DNA of 64,000 nt from Amborella trichopoda (GCF_000471905.2 NW_006496477.1:413156-477155); one strand, 5' to 3'; positions 22,572 through 34,690 are shown, counted from the stretch's first letter. Numbers and translations are program-made. The notes: generated by a model not told the origin, from the letters alone.

Positions 22572-22985
22572 TTGAAATTTCTCACACCCATTTACATGTC
22601 ACCCCTTTATTGCTCTCTCCCCAACAAAACCTCATCCCCGTACAGCCATAGGCTCTTACAACCATCCATCTCTCTCGAGAAATGGCCTCAGTCTCATTTA
22701 AACCCAAAAAGTTGTCTGGTTTGCTTCCCCACACCTCTTTCTCTCTCACCACCACCTCTCTCCCTCTCCCTCACGGCCTCTCTCCTCTCTCTGTCACGGC
22801 ACCTCTCTCTCTCTCTCTCTCTCTCCCTCTCCCCACTACCTCTCTCTCTCCCTCCCTCTCCCTCACGGGCTCTCTCCTGTCTCAGGCTGGGAAGCTTGGA
22901 TCTATCAGAGATTTGGGTTTCGTTTTTGATGGGCTGGGAGTGAAGGGGTTGTGATAGGAGGCTGAATGCAACAATCTGGTGGTGT
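22572..22985 (+). other. CT-rich sequence, possible 5' leader of an unrecognised transcript
   Basis: Beyond the hAT target duplication comes a pyrimidine-rich stretch (22735-22870, (CT)n with CTCCC and CACGG interruptions) of the kind often seen in plant 5' UTRs. The open frames across it are low-complexity Ser/Leu/Pro and are not taken as coding. A possible donor AAATCAG|gtgtga lies at about 23024. No protein family was recognised downstream. Confidence 0.3.
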
Positions 22986-23827
22986 TACAGTGGAGATCTG
23001 GATTGTTGGGTCTCAAGTAAATCAGGTGTGAAGCTTTGATTTTTAAGATTTTTCCTTCTAGTTCTTCTTTGCTGTATTCCTTGGCTTTGAATTTTGAAGG
23101 GCTTTGGCGTTAGCCTTGGTGGTTGTTTCCAAATTTTTCTATAAGGATTGTTGCTTTGGGATTTTTGGGTTTTCTGTATGTTAATGAATTCTCCTCTGCT
23201 CTTTTCTTCCTTTGTGTGCACATATTTTGATGCTTAGCTCTGTTGAGTCCATCTATCAGGCCTTGTAGGGTCTTTTATTAGCTGTAACTGTGTTATATCT
23301 TTTGTTTTGATGAATTGTAATTGTGTTGTATCTCATTTTTATATGTATTTGAATTGAAAGGTCCATCGTGTAGCGGAATTTCAACATTAGATTGAATAAA
23401 AGAAGCAGCTCAGCAGGGTATATACTTGATGAATATATATTAAAATTCCATGCATACATTCGAGAGAACAAATAAGTTCATATTTTAGCCTACGTTGCAG
23501 TCCATATTGCCAATTTGTTGCAATATGTTGCATTTGTGTAAGCTACTGGCATTTGCACATTCACATACAGTTATTGACTTTTTGCTAGTGGTTAATTACT
23601 ATGTGGTCTTCGCAAGCCTGTAATTGATGAGTTGTTTCTGTGCCAAATTATTTGTGTGCTGGGACTTGAACATATCTATCTGCATATGCTTATGAGCCTT
23701 TGCCCAATTTTTGTCCTTACCAGTTCATTTTGCAGATAGTTCTCCGTAGAAATTTTGCTGCATTCTTTTTATCTACGGTGGACAATCATGAAATTTTTGG
23801 GTTTTTTATGCACACATGCTTCCTCAG

Positions 23828-23980
23828 AAAAAAACCTCAAAAAAGAAAAGTTGTGAACACATAATTATACTTTGTTTATGAATTTTGTTTGTTCATTGTT
23901 GATTGAAAAAACCTCAAAAAAAAAATTTATTCGCACACACATAATTGTGCTTTGTTTATGGATTTTGTGTGTTCATTGTT
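23828..23980. repeat. 77-bp tandem duplication
   Basis: AAACCTCAAAAAA…ACACATAATTATACTTTGT and ATGAATTTTGTTTGTTCATTG recur with a 77-bp period (ACCTC at 23834 and 23911). Confidence 0.8.
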
Positions 23981-24051
23981 AATTGACGTACACAGGTAGC
24001 TCACAGAACCTGAAAATTAGATGTAGGTCAAAACCTTTTCAACCAGACAAG

Positions 24052-24234
24052 ATGTCATCAGCTTCGAGAGAGGATATCCACGCCGCACATGTCCACGTTG
24101 CCACTTATCATGTACATAAAGTTATCCAGCCAACCCTGGAAGATTGTACTAGCGATGCCCAGGGTTACTTCTTTTTAGTGGTGCGACGGATATGTAGAAG
24201 GGCTGAACTAGAATGTGAACTTGAGGATTCGTAA
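24052..24234 (+). CDS. Short open frame, possible terminal exon of unknown gene
   Basis: 60 codons (MSSASREDIHAAHVHVATYH, then HKVIQPTLEDC…) ending TAA. It is preceded upstream by a possible acceptor (GACGTACACAG at about 23996). Composition is more protein-like than neighbouring frames, but I recognise no family and there is no supported upstream exon. It may be chance or a decayed exon. Confidence 0.2.
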   Translation: MSSASREDIHAAHVHVATYHVHKVIQPTLEDCTSDAQGYFFLVVRRICRRAELECELEDS

Positions 24235-24239
24235 TCAAT

Positions 24240-25043
24240 CACATGCATTGCAAGAACATCCCATGGTCAAGCCCGAATGGATGATCATTCAAGATTGAAT
24301 TGTTGATGATCTATGGCGTATACAACAATTTCTATTATTTTGTGTGTAACAAATACATGTATTTTTGTGCTACTACTTCTAAAAAGGTTATGAGGGGAAT
24401 ATAGTGTGGTCCTGTAACTCAAAAAACAATTTCCTATGATATTAGCGTGAAAGGCTATGAACCTTGTTATTTTTATTGTTTTGTTATCGAATGACATGTA
24501 ATGTATGTGATATTTTTGCAGTTTTCCCGGTTTCTCTTTCTCTCTCCTTGAAAAGATATACAGCCCCATCATTTCCATAAATGCTCGGTGGTGTTTCCTA
24601 TATGATGGTTGGTTGAGAATAATGCTGCAGGTTGCTCAGAGGAGGAATTCATATATTAGCAGAAATTGGTGTGTTTACAAAACTGTCATGCAAGCTACAT
24701 GTTAAAGACTCCAAGGCGTCTGAATTTGAGTAGACTGGGGAAAGTTCTAGGTCTCTTTAACCTGAATTGGTCGATATTGTTTACAAGATAAGAAAAATGA
24801 CTAATTCTAGCCTTCCATGGAAGGCATTGTATCAGAAGTACATGGAGGATAAGAAAGAAAAAAGAAATCAACCTATGTTGTGAGATATAATGTTAAAACT
24901 TTTTATTCACTTAGGGGCGATATTTCTGTAGCAGTCGATAGGTTTTATACTGTTCCAAATGCCAAATTCAAATCTTGCTTAAAACCTGTTTAACTCTTCC
25001 TGAGGTAATGAATGAAAAAATTTGTTGTTGAGGTCTTGGCAGC

Positions 25044-25045
<2 letters not shown>
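24240..25045. other. Gene-free stretch, nothing recognised
   Basis: AT-rich unique-looking sequence, without an open frame or repeat signature that I can assign. Confidence 0.5.

Positions 25046-25092
<47 letters not shown>
25046..25092. repeat. (GA)n microsatellite
   Basis: About 23 uninterrupted GA units. Confidence 0.98.
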
Positions 25093-25095
<3 letters not shown>

Positions 25096-25195
25096 TATAT
25101 AGTACGTTACTTACTTCTACGTAGTAGTAGTATAGTAGTGTACGTAGTACGGTAACGAACGGTAACGTAAAGTAAGTTAGTTTAGTTAGGTACGT
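25093..25195. other. Anomalous GTAC/GTA-rich sequence beside a gap
   Basis: About 100 bases assembled almost wholly from short GTA, TAC and ACG words (for example TACGTAGTAGTAGTATAGTA). It lies between a (GA)n tract and a 20-N gap and is unlike the flanks. Probably a sequencing or assembly artefact. Confidence 0.5.
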
Positions 25196-25215
25196 NNNNN
25201 NNNNNNNNNNNNNNN
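25196..25215. other. Assembly gap (20 N)
   Basis: Exactly 20 N between two (GA)n tracts; size probably nominal. Confidence 1.

Positions 25216-25218
<3 letters not shown>

Positions 25219-25274
<56 letters not shown>
25219..25274. repeat. (GA)n microsatellite
   Basis: About 28 GA units on the right side of the gap. Confidence 0.98.
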
Positions 25275-25276
<2 letters not shown>

Positions 25277-25291
25277 TCTATAGGTTACTAT

Positions 25292-25389
25292 TCTCAGATG
25301 GATATAGTGCATTGGACCAAGGGCAAATATGTTTATGGAGTCTCAGATAGATATAGTGCATTGGACCAAGGGCAAATATGTTTATGGAG
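25292..25389. repeat. 49-bp tandem duplication
   Basis: TCTCAGATGGATATAGTGC, then ATTGGACCAAGGGCAAATAT and GTTTATGGAG, is repeated once with one mismatch (25292-25340 and 25341-25389). Confidence 0.95.
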
Positions 25390-26010
25390 TTTACTTGTCC
25401 CACACATGGTACAGGCTTTTGCTTGGTCATTGAAGCAATGAAATCTTGATAATCTGGAAGAAGAGGCCAGTTATTCCTACAACTGGTTTGTGAGATGGAC
25501 TCTGGAAAAATTTAGGCAGCAGCAAGGTTCATTTCCTCAAACAAGGCACACATTTTTCAATAATGGCTAGATCCACCTCTGTCGAAGATTGGAAAGACTA
25601 GTGAGACATAATAAATTGGTGAAAAAATTGTATTCTTTGTTATTTAAAGTCCTGCTTGAAATACTACCTGTATTTGTTATTGCATTTAAATAGGTCAACT
25701 GCAGATTCCTACCATAGCTAATGTTGTGTCTGGTACGTTTGGTTCAATGCAAGAGTATGAATGCAGCATCTTTATTTTTAAACAGTTAAAACTTTTGTAC
25801 TACATTACAGTAAAAAAAAGGATTACAATGTCAATCCGATCTGAGGCACAAACATGCACTTGCTAGCAAAACATGCACCACCTTCACCTCCATCATCATC
25901 GACCAGTGCAACATTAGTAGACATCATCCACCACTACAACATTAGTAGAGCTCCTATTCATCTCACCAAAGATGTTGGAGCTTGGATGGTAGCCATTTCC
26001 AAAAGTTTTG

Positions 26011-26032
26011 CTGGTTCTTGGTTAAGAACCAG
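26011..26032. repeat. Short perfect hairpin
   Basis: Arms CTGGTTCTT and AAGAACCAG with loop GGTT. No T-run follows, so there is no terminator claim. Confidence 0.6.
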
Positions 26033-26353
26033 TAGCATTCACAAGCATTGTGAGTGTAATTTATCTTAAAATTTCAATTTCCAATCGTTTACTTGGGTGA
26101 TGAAAAAGAAGTTGGCCCTTTTTTTTTATAGTTGGAAGACCTGAATTAGCCTTTTCTGACTGAAAAATAGGACATTTTTTCTTTTTGCCTCTCCCAAAGT
26201 CCACTACATCTTTCTCTCTCATGTTTTAAGTTCAAAATCAACTGGTATCATTTGGCAACAGTATAAGAATGATTTCTAGGCACGATACCAATTACAAAAG
26301 CATATGCCCCATCGGTAAAGTAGAACACCTCCATTCTGTTCTGTAGAGAGAGA

Positions 26354-26440
26354 CCCATTCTCAATTGCGACCCAAGAGAGAGATAGAGAGCCCATTCTCA
26401 ATTGCGACCCAAGAGAGAGATAGAGAGCCCATTCTCAATT
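26354..26440. repeat. 37-bp tandem repeat, 2.4 copies
   Basis: CCCATTCTCAATTGCGACCC followed by AAGAGAGAGATAGAGAG; starts at 26354, 26391 and 26428. Confidence 0.95.
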
Positions 26441-26441
26441 A

Positions 26442-27383
26442 TTAGGGGTGGCAAGGGACTTCGGATCCGATACGGCTTAGGTCTGGGTATGCGTCCAAAA
26501 ATTGGACCCGGCTGGTCGGGTCTGGGTCCAAATCTTGGAGCTGAACACTATATGGGTCCAGGTCTGGGTCTATGACCCGAATGTGTTGATATTTAAATAA
26601 TATTCAATATATGATATTTAAATTATATTTAAATAAATGTAATTATATATATTTAGTTATAATATTTAAATAGGAGCAATGATCCAATGCAACGATTTTA
26701 TTATAGTATAATGCTACGACACTTCTAGAAAACTATGTTTGTGGTATTTGTATGACCCTAAATTTTTCACACACAGTCTCTTCATCTCAATAATCAATCC
26801 AAAAAAAAAAAAGTTCAATTTGAACCCTAGATAAGGTCAAAATGAGTCCCCTCCAAAACCGAATCTAGACCATTCAGTTTGTGAATTTTAAGATCTTAGC
26901 CCTTATAAACTCATAATTATTATTTTTTAAAATAAAAAATTGTTCATCTAATGATAATAATGCCATCTAAAAAAATTGGAAATGAAAAAAATCCTTCTAA
27001 GGCCTAGATCTGAGCATATCACCAAAATGAACGGCCTATGTTAATTGAGTTAAAAAACTACTTTCTAGGTTGTATTTTTAATTTTATATTTTTTTGTGAT
27101 TGTTTATTAGAATGAAAAATGAATCAAACAAATGGCCATAAGATGGTTTTTTAAGGTAATTGCATCATATTACTATACAACACAACGGTTGCATGAAATC
27201 ATTGCCCTTTAAATAATGCATGTATATATTTAATAAATTTATGAAATATATTTAAATATATAGATATTTTGATTTTTGGGTCGTCTGAATGAGTCCAGAT
27301 TCCACATGATATTGGTGGGTCCGGGTCTAGTGACTTGAGGCCAAGTCTAGGTCCAGGTCTGTGTTCAGCCCGTTGCTACCCCT
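26442..27383. mobile_element. Non-autonomous hAT-like element (GGGTGGCAA termini)
   Basis: The left end is AGGGGTGGCAAGGGAC; the right end CCCGTTGCTACCCCT has the complement AGGGGTAGCAACGGG. Flanks CTCAATTA (26434-26441) and GTCAATTA (27384-27391) agree at 7 of 8. Both subterminal regions carry repeated GGGTC/GGGTCCGG words; the middle is AT-rich and non-coding. Family traits (AGGGGTGGCAA termini, 8-bp duplication) are those of plant hAT elements. Confidence 0.7.
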
Positions 27384-27391
27384 GTCAATTA

Positions 27392-28845
27392 CCACCAAAA
27401 AAAAGAGTTAGAGAATCCATATCTCGATTGAGCCCAAGGATATCAAATGTAGGATGCGGACTTGATGCATCGGGGTTTGATGTGGGATGCGGTTCTATGC
27501 AATCTTGAGATAGGCGAATCACATGCAATGTGGTCAATAAATTTTAAAAAAATAAAAAAATAGTAAAAATATAAAAATAAAAAAATAATAATAATCTGTT
27601 ATTTATGTGATAGTAAAAATTTTAATTTAGTACTTTTCTCTAATATACAAGCTTTGAGCTACCTAATAGCCGGGTAATCTAATAAAGAGTAACAGAGTTC
27701 ATTGTCTTACATTTAATATAAAATAATCCATTCCATCCCAATAATAATGGGAATTAATAATTTAACACAACATCCAAATACCAAAAATACATCACAACCA
27801 CAAGGCCCTGACAATAACCTCTTAGTCACAACTTAAACATAACTTTTAAACTCCAAAGAACAAAAGTTCATATAACATATACAATATAAAAGATAATAAA
27901 TACTCAAGCACAATGAGTGTGCGAACACTCAAGTCCTAATTAGATTCAACTCCGAAAGAACTCTCAACTCTCAAGTCCCAACCCCCAAATCAAATGAAAT
28001 TTCGATTTCTAGGATTTAATATCCTAAGCCTTGAATCTTTTGAATACTTGTTGGATCTTCACCATAAAACCTTCAAAATGAATTAAATAAAAAAAGGAAA
28101 AAAAATATCAATCAACTAAAAATTCAAGTACAAACTCCAACTCTTTTTAAAAATTCCAGAAGCATAATTTTTTTTGGGAAATGATAAAAAATATTCTTCC
28201 AATTTTTCGATATTACCGTTATCCTAAAATCATTTTTTTTTACACCCATACCCATTTCTACATCTATTTTATGTTAATACCAAGTTTGCCCTTGCTACAG
28301 ATGTTCTAGATCCGCAGTGCATAGCAGCACCACAGATCTAACATATCCATGACATAAACATCTATAAAAATGCTAGTGAACTTAAATTTCAAACAATTTG
28401 TAATAAGAAATATCTGATTATCCGATTCTTCTATTTGGTACTTGGTCTCCAAATTGTACATATCATACATTGGATCACTGAGTGCGCTGAAGATATAACC
28501 CTTGCAAATACTACTTTTTGTCGAAATTTGGATAGCTCAGGGTTGTCCTCATTCAGTGTTCGGCGATGACGGATGTGACCTTAAGCATGGTCTACAAAAA
28601 CATTACTTTTTCTTGCCATCTTTTGAAATTCGTTTAGTGAAAATGTGATTCATCACTTGGATGGAACTTGGAGTTCCTTCCATTGTTTCACCGGAATATA
28701 GTATTGATTGTTGAAAATTGTGGGTGAAATGGGTGCTGTAAAATCTAGTTATCGAGGATATGAAAATACAGATAGTTAGGTCTTCATGTTTTCAGTCATG
28801 CTAAAGTATGGTCTTGAGACTATATTTGTCCCCTATTTATTTAAA
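27392..28845. other. Gene-free stretch
   Basis: AT-rich, no coding frame recognised. The A-rich run at 27540-27600 and the text from 27610 to 28100 have the look of old LTR-retrotransposon non-coding DNA, but no motif confirms it. Confidence 0.4.
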
Positions 28846-29237
28846 GGGTGTGGTTTTATAAGGTTGCAACTTTAAACAATCCATTTATCACCTTCAATTT
28901 TTATCATAACATATAATTTTGAGGTAAAATATTCTTAAGATTATCTCAAAATTTATGTTCATATCTAATTATAAAATTTTAAACTCCAACAATGATTAAA
29001 ATCAAGTAGATTTATAAATATATGAAAATCTTGAAAATAGACAGCCTAGATAATGTGTTATAAGATGCATCATTTCTGGGACTCAAAATCTTGTTTTTTT
29101 TTTCATAGTCATTCATCTCGATGTCGAGATGATCAATTAGAGGGTTTTTCAATATTAAAATAATATTTTTTGATGGATTTTTTAGATGCATTCGTAGTTT
29201 TACATTTTAAGGTTGCAACCTTATATAAACTTTTTCC
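28846..29237 (+). mobile_element. Mutator-type MITE, copy 3 (exact 9-bp TSD)
   Basis: 392 bp; ends are GGGTGTGGTTTTATAAGGTT and AACCTTATATAAACTTTTTCC. Exact flanking direct repeat TTATTTAAA at 28837-28845 and 29238-29246. Contains the perfect palindrome CATCTCGATGTCGAGATG at 29114-29131. Confidence 0.92.
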
Positions 29238-29316
29238 TTATTTAAATCAGCGTATATAAAGTGTATGGGACACATTAGTCTCGAGATATGCAACAACAAA
29301 AGGACAAAATAACCTT

Positions 29317-29712
29317 GAAAAAGGTTTATATAAGGATCCAACATTATAATGTAGAACTACAGATGCACTTCAAAATCCATCGAAAAAGGTAGTTTTAATG
29401 TTGAAAAAACATTTGATTGATCATCTCGACATCGAGTTGCATGACCATGAAAAATAAAAAGATTTTAAGTCTAAAAAATAGTGCATTTTACAACATATTA
29501 TCTACACCGTCTATTTTCAAGATTTTCATATGTTTATAGATCTACTTGATTTTAACCCTTTTTAAAATTTAAAATTGTATAATTAGATATAAACATAGAT
29601 TTTGAGAAAATCCTAAGAATATTTTACATCAAAATTATATGCCATAATAAAATTTGAAGATGCACCTTACATCTACGACGGCTATGGATGCATCCGTATG
29701 CCAATTGCAACC
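29317..29712 (-). mobile_element. Mutator-type MITE, copy 4 (exact 9-bp TSD)
   Basis: 396 bp, inverse orientation to copy 3 and only 79 bp away. Exact flanking direct repeat AATAACCTT at 29308-29316 and 29713-29721. Best template for the gap-interrupted copy at 38565. Confidence 0.92.
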
Positions 29713-29990
29713 AATAACCTTACCTATTTAACACACCAGAGTTGCCTTTATTTTAAAAAGGGGATAAGAAACGCTAGCTATAAAAAAAAGTGTGGAGGAT
29801 ATTTTTGTATTAGGAAAGAAAAGCCCTATTTATAGAGTATATGGTCCAGTGAATAGTTGATTGTAGAATGCGACTGTTGATTGACGATTAACTGTAATTA
29901 ACCACCAAAAGTCAACGGTAACACTCCAACATTCGGTTTCTTAATTTTCAAAAATCAGTGCTCCATTTAAGATTAAGTCCTTCGGATGTC

Positions 29991-31248
29991 GTTAGGGTTG
30001 CCACCGGGCGTTGCCCGGCCCGATGCTCAGCAAAGCCTGAACTACTTCAGCCCGGTCCAAAAATTGTGCCCAAAAAAAAAATCCGGCCAGCAGCCTGAAT
30101 AAGTAGTGGTAAGGTTCAGCCCGAAAAGACCATTGGGCTGGGCTTGAGCCCACGCCGGGCCATTAAGAAACCCTTTTTTTGTTTTTCTTTTTTTTTGCTT
30201 CTTTTTCTTTTGTCTACCTTTTCAAATTTTTTTTGTTTGTAATAAGCCAAAAAATACCTGCTAAAATAATTTTTTAAAAAAATTAATATTTCGATATATT
30301 TTGTGATATCTATAAAAAAGAAAGATAGTGTTTTTAAAGAGAGAAAGAGGGATCAAGTTTTTAGAGAGAGAAATTGGGTTTCTAAAGTGAGAGAATGGTT
30401 TTTAAATACCGCTATAGAGAATAGATTTTTAGAGAGAAAATGACCTTTTAGAGAAGGGTGCAGTTTACATAGGGATGCATATATAGGTGTAGAGGTAAGG
30501 TGCACTTTCAAATTTTATCATGGTATATAATTTTGATGTAAAATGTTCTTAGGATTATATCAAAATCTATTTTTATATCTAATTATACAATTTTAAATTT
30601 CAAAAATGGTTAAAATCAAATACATCTATAAATATATGAAAATCATAAAATAGACGGTGTAGATAATATGTTGTAAAATGCCTTATATCTGAGACTTAAA
30701 ATCTGTTTATTTTTCATAATCATACATCTCGATGTCGTGAGATCAATCAAAGGGTTTTTCAACATTAAAACTACCTTTTCTGATGGATTTTTGAGGGGCA
30801 TCGGTAGTTCTACATTGTAAGGTAGCATCATTATGTAAACTCTTTCCATTAAAGAAAGACTCAGTTTCTAGCTAAAAATCTTAGGTTTTCAGGGAGAGAA
30901 TGGGTTTTAAATTTTCTAAATATTATTTTAGCATCTATTTTTTTTTTTTAGCTTAATACAAACAAGAAAAGGTAGAACTTTGAGGAGTGAAGTTTTTTTT
31001 TAGATGGCTTCTAAATGGGTCGGGGCCTTATCGGCCCGGTCCAAACATATTTCCAGACTTACCGGGCCAGCGGCAAGTTTTCAGGCTTTCCAGGCCATTT
31101 CTGGCCTGCCCGTTAAAGGCCCGGCCCAGTCTGATAAGAGTGTATTCTCTGCTGACCCGCACTGGGCCCAGCCAAAGCCCAAAAATGGCCTGAAATGTCG
31201 CTCCCCCCATGAGCCTAATGCACAGCCCGGACCATTGGTAGCCCTAAC
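29991..31248. mobile_element. Non-autonomous hAT-like element, interrupted by a MITE
   Basis: The left end GTTAGGGTTGCCACCGGG and the right end ATTGGTAGCCCTAAC (complement GTTAGGGCTACCAAT) are imperfect inverted repeats, followed inward by CCCGGCCC-rich and GGGCCAG-rich subterminal regions. The internal AT-rich part contains a short GAGAGAAA minisatellite (30330-30440) and MITE copy 5. The family resembles the element at 26442. Target duplication is not clear. Confidence 0.55.
30456..30847 (+). mobile_element. Mutator-type MITE, copy 5
   Basis: 392 bp; starts GGGTGCAGTTTACATAGGG, ends GTAAACTCTTTCC. Flanks TTTAGAGAA and ATTAAAGAA agree at 7 of 9. Nested inside the hAT-like element at 29991-31248, so younger than it. 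Confidence 0.85.
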
Positions 31249-32172
31249 AAGAAGCAATAGTTTTGTAACATTTTCTTTAGAATTGGACAGTTTTAAAGGC
31301 GGTTGCACAATGCCATTAACAAATTTGTATTGAATCATGTAAAATATTTTTAAACTGAGCTATTTCTCCCATAATATGAGGAAGATTTGAAGCATGTTAG
31401 AGAAGTAATGCAAAGCCTTCTTTGCAGGTTTGAAACAAATCATTCTAATTTAATTTCCACATACAAATAAATAGCCAGTAAAAGGATGATTTCTCGTTGC
31501 AAAAATAGCAAATTAAATGATTCCAAATCACCTTCTACATGATAAACAAACTGCATTTTTTTTTAGCAGCTGCTGCAACAAGCTCACAAAGAGGACCAAA
31601 ACTTTTGAGACGAAAATAACAGCATTGAACTAAACTGCAGGTAAGCAAAACTTTCTTTAACTTCAATGTAGAGGAACCAGAAAAATATAGTAAAAATGGC
31701 CCTCTAAATACACACATCCTACATAAAGAAACAATCTCTATAAGACAATTCCGGCGCATTGCGCAGGATAAGTTGAGAGCGCACACCCGATTCTTCCATA
31801 ACTTGCCCCCAAGCAATGTGGGTCCGTGATTGTGATAACTTTGCCTTTCGATCCTCGACCTTCACTTGGTCCTGACTTGGAGACTTCAATTGGTATGTTG
31901 TTAAGATTTCATGGATGGGTGGGCTCCATTAGAGAGAGCTGATTCAGACATTAAGACCATTGACGCCACACTGCTTGTACGTCAATGATTGCTTCCGGGG
32001 ACTAATTACAATAGCACAGTCTACATACACCTGAACGGCAGGGAAGACAGAGCATACAAATGGAATTTTTAGTATATTAACAAGACCAATTGATTAATAA
32101 GGGTATTAAAAAACTAAACAAGAATCCCAGCATGCTCTAGAGTCTATTTTCACCATTTCCATGGGTGCAAAA
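31249..32172. other. Gene-free stretch, nothing recognised
   Basis: About 0.9 kb of AT-rich sequence 3' of the LEA_2/NHL-like gene and its duplicated flank. No domain or repeat could be assigned. Confidence 0.5.
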
Positions 32173-33833
32173 AGCAGTACTTAGAAAACAAATCATATAA
32201 AAAATTAGTACAGGAGAAATGTGTTATTACATCTCATGAACTAAAACATTTTCTTTGCGTTTGTTACTTTGCAATGACCTGATCATGTAGAAGCTGCCTA
32301 TATCACACAACGAACGGTCAAGAGGTGGTGTGCTTGTTCTTCTTAGGAATAATATGGACCATCCAATCGAAAGGTGTATCTTTATCTGCAAGATCTATAT
32401 GATAGGATAGGGAAGTACCCACAAGGTTGTAGAAACCAGTGATCCAACAAAATATCCAGAAGTGCAGAGCAGAAAAAGACTATAGAAGTAAAAATACACA
32501 CACAGTTGATACAGTACTAGAAAAGAATAGTTGTGGAACTGGTGAAGCTTGCATGCCATAGCAAAACCACACTAAAAGTGTGCATCAAACCGATCATACA
32601 CAGAAAATGTCAATGCACAATCTGATAAACTCGAGTTCGCCAGTCATAGAAGGAACACATCCAATCCCCTAAAAGTGCTACTGTAACAGCAAACATAATC
32701 AACAGAAAGACTAAATGAAACAAAACTGGCATGTAGAAGTGTATCCGTTCTAGGAATTTGAAACACTAAGGTGAAAAGTCAGACTTTGCTTTGTTTTCAA
32801 TGTGCTCTTTTCGCTGGAGGGCACACCAAGGGGAGGATAAACTATATACCCTCTTAGAGCAAAATTTGGGGTACCTAAATTGGGCATCCACCATTTGTAC
32901 TATCTATGGATGGCATGGATGACTTGCGTTTTGCTGAAAACAGGAACCTTGACTCAGGACAGTGGCTCATCTCCACCGTCCATTGATAGGTACTGACAGT
33001 GGATGGCCAGTCTGAGTATTGAACCCTAACTCGTGGAGAGTATAAGATTTTCCCAAAACATTGACACTACAATGACTGAAAGATTGTGGGTGAGTTTAGG
33101 CAAGTAAGATCACTGTAAATGTATCCAATCTGGGCAATGGTCAAGAAACACGTTGCTAAACAATGGCCCCTCTTAGACGAATTGAACTCCTGAGAAAGTT
33201 CCCACCATGGCGCAAGTTATTCTAAGCTTCAAAGCCACCTTAATAACTCACCCTCAAAACAAGAAAGGAAGTTCTATGAGCTGACAATGAGATGCTCCTC
33301 AAACAAATTCAATGACCTAATGGACATGCCACTCTCCTAGTTTTGTTAATGAATGGGGAGAAATTTCTGACAATTTTCCCAACTGTAAGAATGACTAATT
33401 ACTCTATGGTTACTGCATAGAGGGACTTCTAAAGAAAAGACCAAGAGGAAATCAAAATATATTGGAAGTGGTGCATAACCACTTGAGATTGACAACAATG
33501 CGCAAACAAATTACAGATTGACAGTAATGCAACATTCTCAGACCTGATTCGAATCGATCCAATCACCTGATTCTCAGGGATATGGACGCATTTGCCATCA
33601 TAGGTATGCACACATCTCACCATCTAAGACAAAAAAGGGAAGTTCTTGACATTTCAAAAAGAGCAAGTTCTAGTTGATTACAATGCAGAAGTGAAATTCA
33701 CTGGGGCCAACTCAAACGAAAAAGAAGAATTTTTTTTTTTAAAAAAACATGAATAAAAAAACGAAACTCACGAAAAGAACAGGGGAAATTGAGGGAAAAG
33801 ACGAGGGATAAGGACTTAGAATATTTTTAGAGT
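32173..33833 (-). repeat. Segmental duplication, copy B (3' part of the LEA_2/NHL-like gene)
   Basis: Direct-orientation match to 7395-9091. It spans the 3' flank, putative exon 2 and most of the intron of the intact gene copy. Confidence 0.9.
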
Positions 33834-34690
33834 TTTTTTTTTTCCTTTTTTTGGCAGCCAAAACAAAGAAGAGGTAGTAACAGGATTGTGACAGGCAACA
33901 AAGGAAGAAGGTTACGCCACATATATTAATAGCCTGGTTAAAAGAGGAAAGTGAGGTCATTCCAAAAATTCAGTTGCCCAACAAAAATATACAGCATTTG
34001 CTAACGGATTAAATTCGCCAAAGCTTAAGATCCAGGCTAGGGTTGCCATTACATTTCACAGGAAGAATAAGTTACCTTGACTTGTGGGGAGTTGATCTGG
34101 AGGAGGCGGACCTGGGCGGCAACATCCCCAGTGAGCAGCAGCTCGACGCGGTCGTTGACGGTAGCATCCTGCTCGAGATCGAGGGCAGCCGCCTGCAAAA
34201 TGTTAGCCCTTCGGACGGTGACTGTGGTGGTGACCAGCGTGGTGCTGTGGGCGGGCTGGTAGAACGACGGCACGCTGGCCACCCCGAGAGGCACCCCCTT
34301 GTACATCACGTCCAGCTTGGACGGCCCATACTTAATCCCAACCCTATTGGGGTTCAGAGCAGTGAAAAACATGGAGATATTTAGAGAGAGAAACACCGGG
34401 GAAGACGATGAGAGAGATGGAGAGGTAGGAGAAGAAGGGGATTGGGGCGGCGGCTCCACCAAGAGGTACTGGACCTGGACGGCTTGGAGCTCAAACTGTG
34501 GCTTTTTGGGGCGAACGGCCAGTATAATTACAAGGCACACCGCCACCACCACTAGGCCGAGCAAGATGAGGAGGAAAAAAAGGCAGCAGCAGCAACCCTT
34601 GAGAGAGGCCGAGGAGGAGGAGGAGGAAGTGGTTCTCACTCCTGGGTGCCCGTTTGCTGTTGCAGAAGACGGATGAAATGACCCCGCCAT
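33429..34690 (-). CDS. LEA_2 / NDR1-HIN1-like (NHL) membrane protein
   Basis: Exon 1 is 34690-34076 (205 codons), donor CAAG|gtaact. Putative exon 2 is 33623-33429, after a pyrimidine-rich acceptor (CCTTTTTTGTCTTAG), for a protein of about 269 residues. Residues 1-32 are a Ser-rich cytosolic segment. Residues 33-59 (CCCCLFFLLILLG…) form one membrane anchor preceded by a likely palmitoylated Cys cluster. A Pro/Ser-rich linker (79-98) and an LEA_2 beta domain follow (SLNISMFFTALNPNRVGIKY at 102-121, then GVPLGVASVPSFYQ, VNDRVELLLTGDVAAQVRLL). This matches plant late-embryogenesis-abundant hydroxyproline-rich glycoprotein family members, plasma-membrane proteins often tied to defence or stress. 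The ATG of MAGSF is preferred over an upstream in-frame ATG at 34855 because the extra Arg-run N-terminus is repeat-encoded. Exon 2 is supported by splice signals and conservation in the duplicate, not by a family match, so the C-terminus is uncertain. Confidence 0.8.
34076..34690 (-). CDS. LEA_2/NHL-like gene, exon 1
   Basis: Contains the whole membrane anchor and LEA_2 domain, 205 codons, ending in phase 0 at SPQVK. GC-rich relative to the surrounding repeats, as expected for a live coding exon. Confidence 0.88.

Noticed and set aside
26011..26032. Hairpin as a transcription terminator
   Set aside because: No adjoining T-run and no gene ending nearby; intrinsic terminators of this kind do not apply to plant nuclear genes.
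34043..34676. Plus-strand frames opposite the LEA_2/NHL-like exon
   Set aside because: Shadows of the GC-rich minus-strand exon; no domain and no start context.
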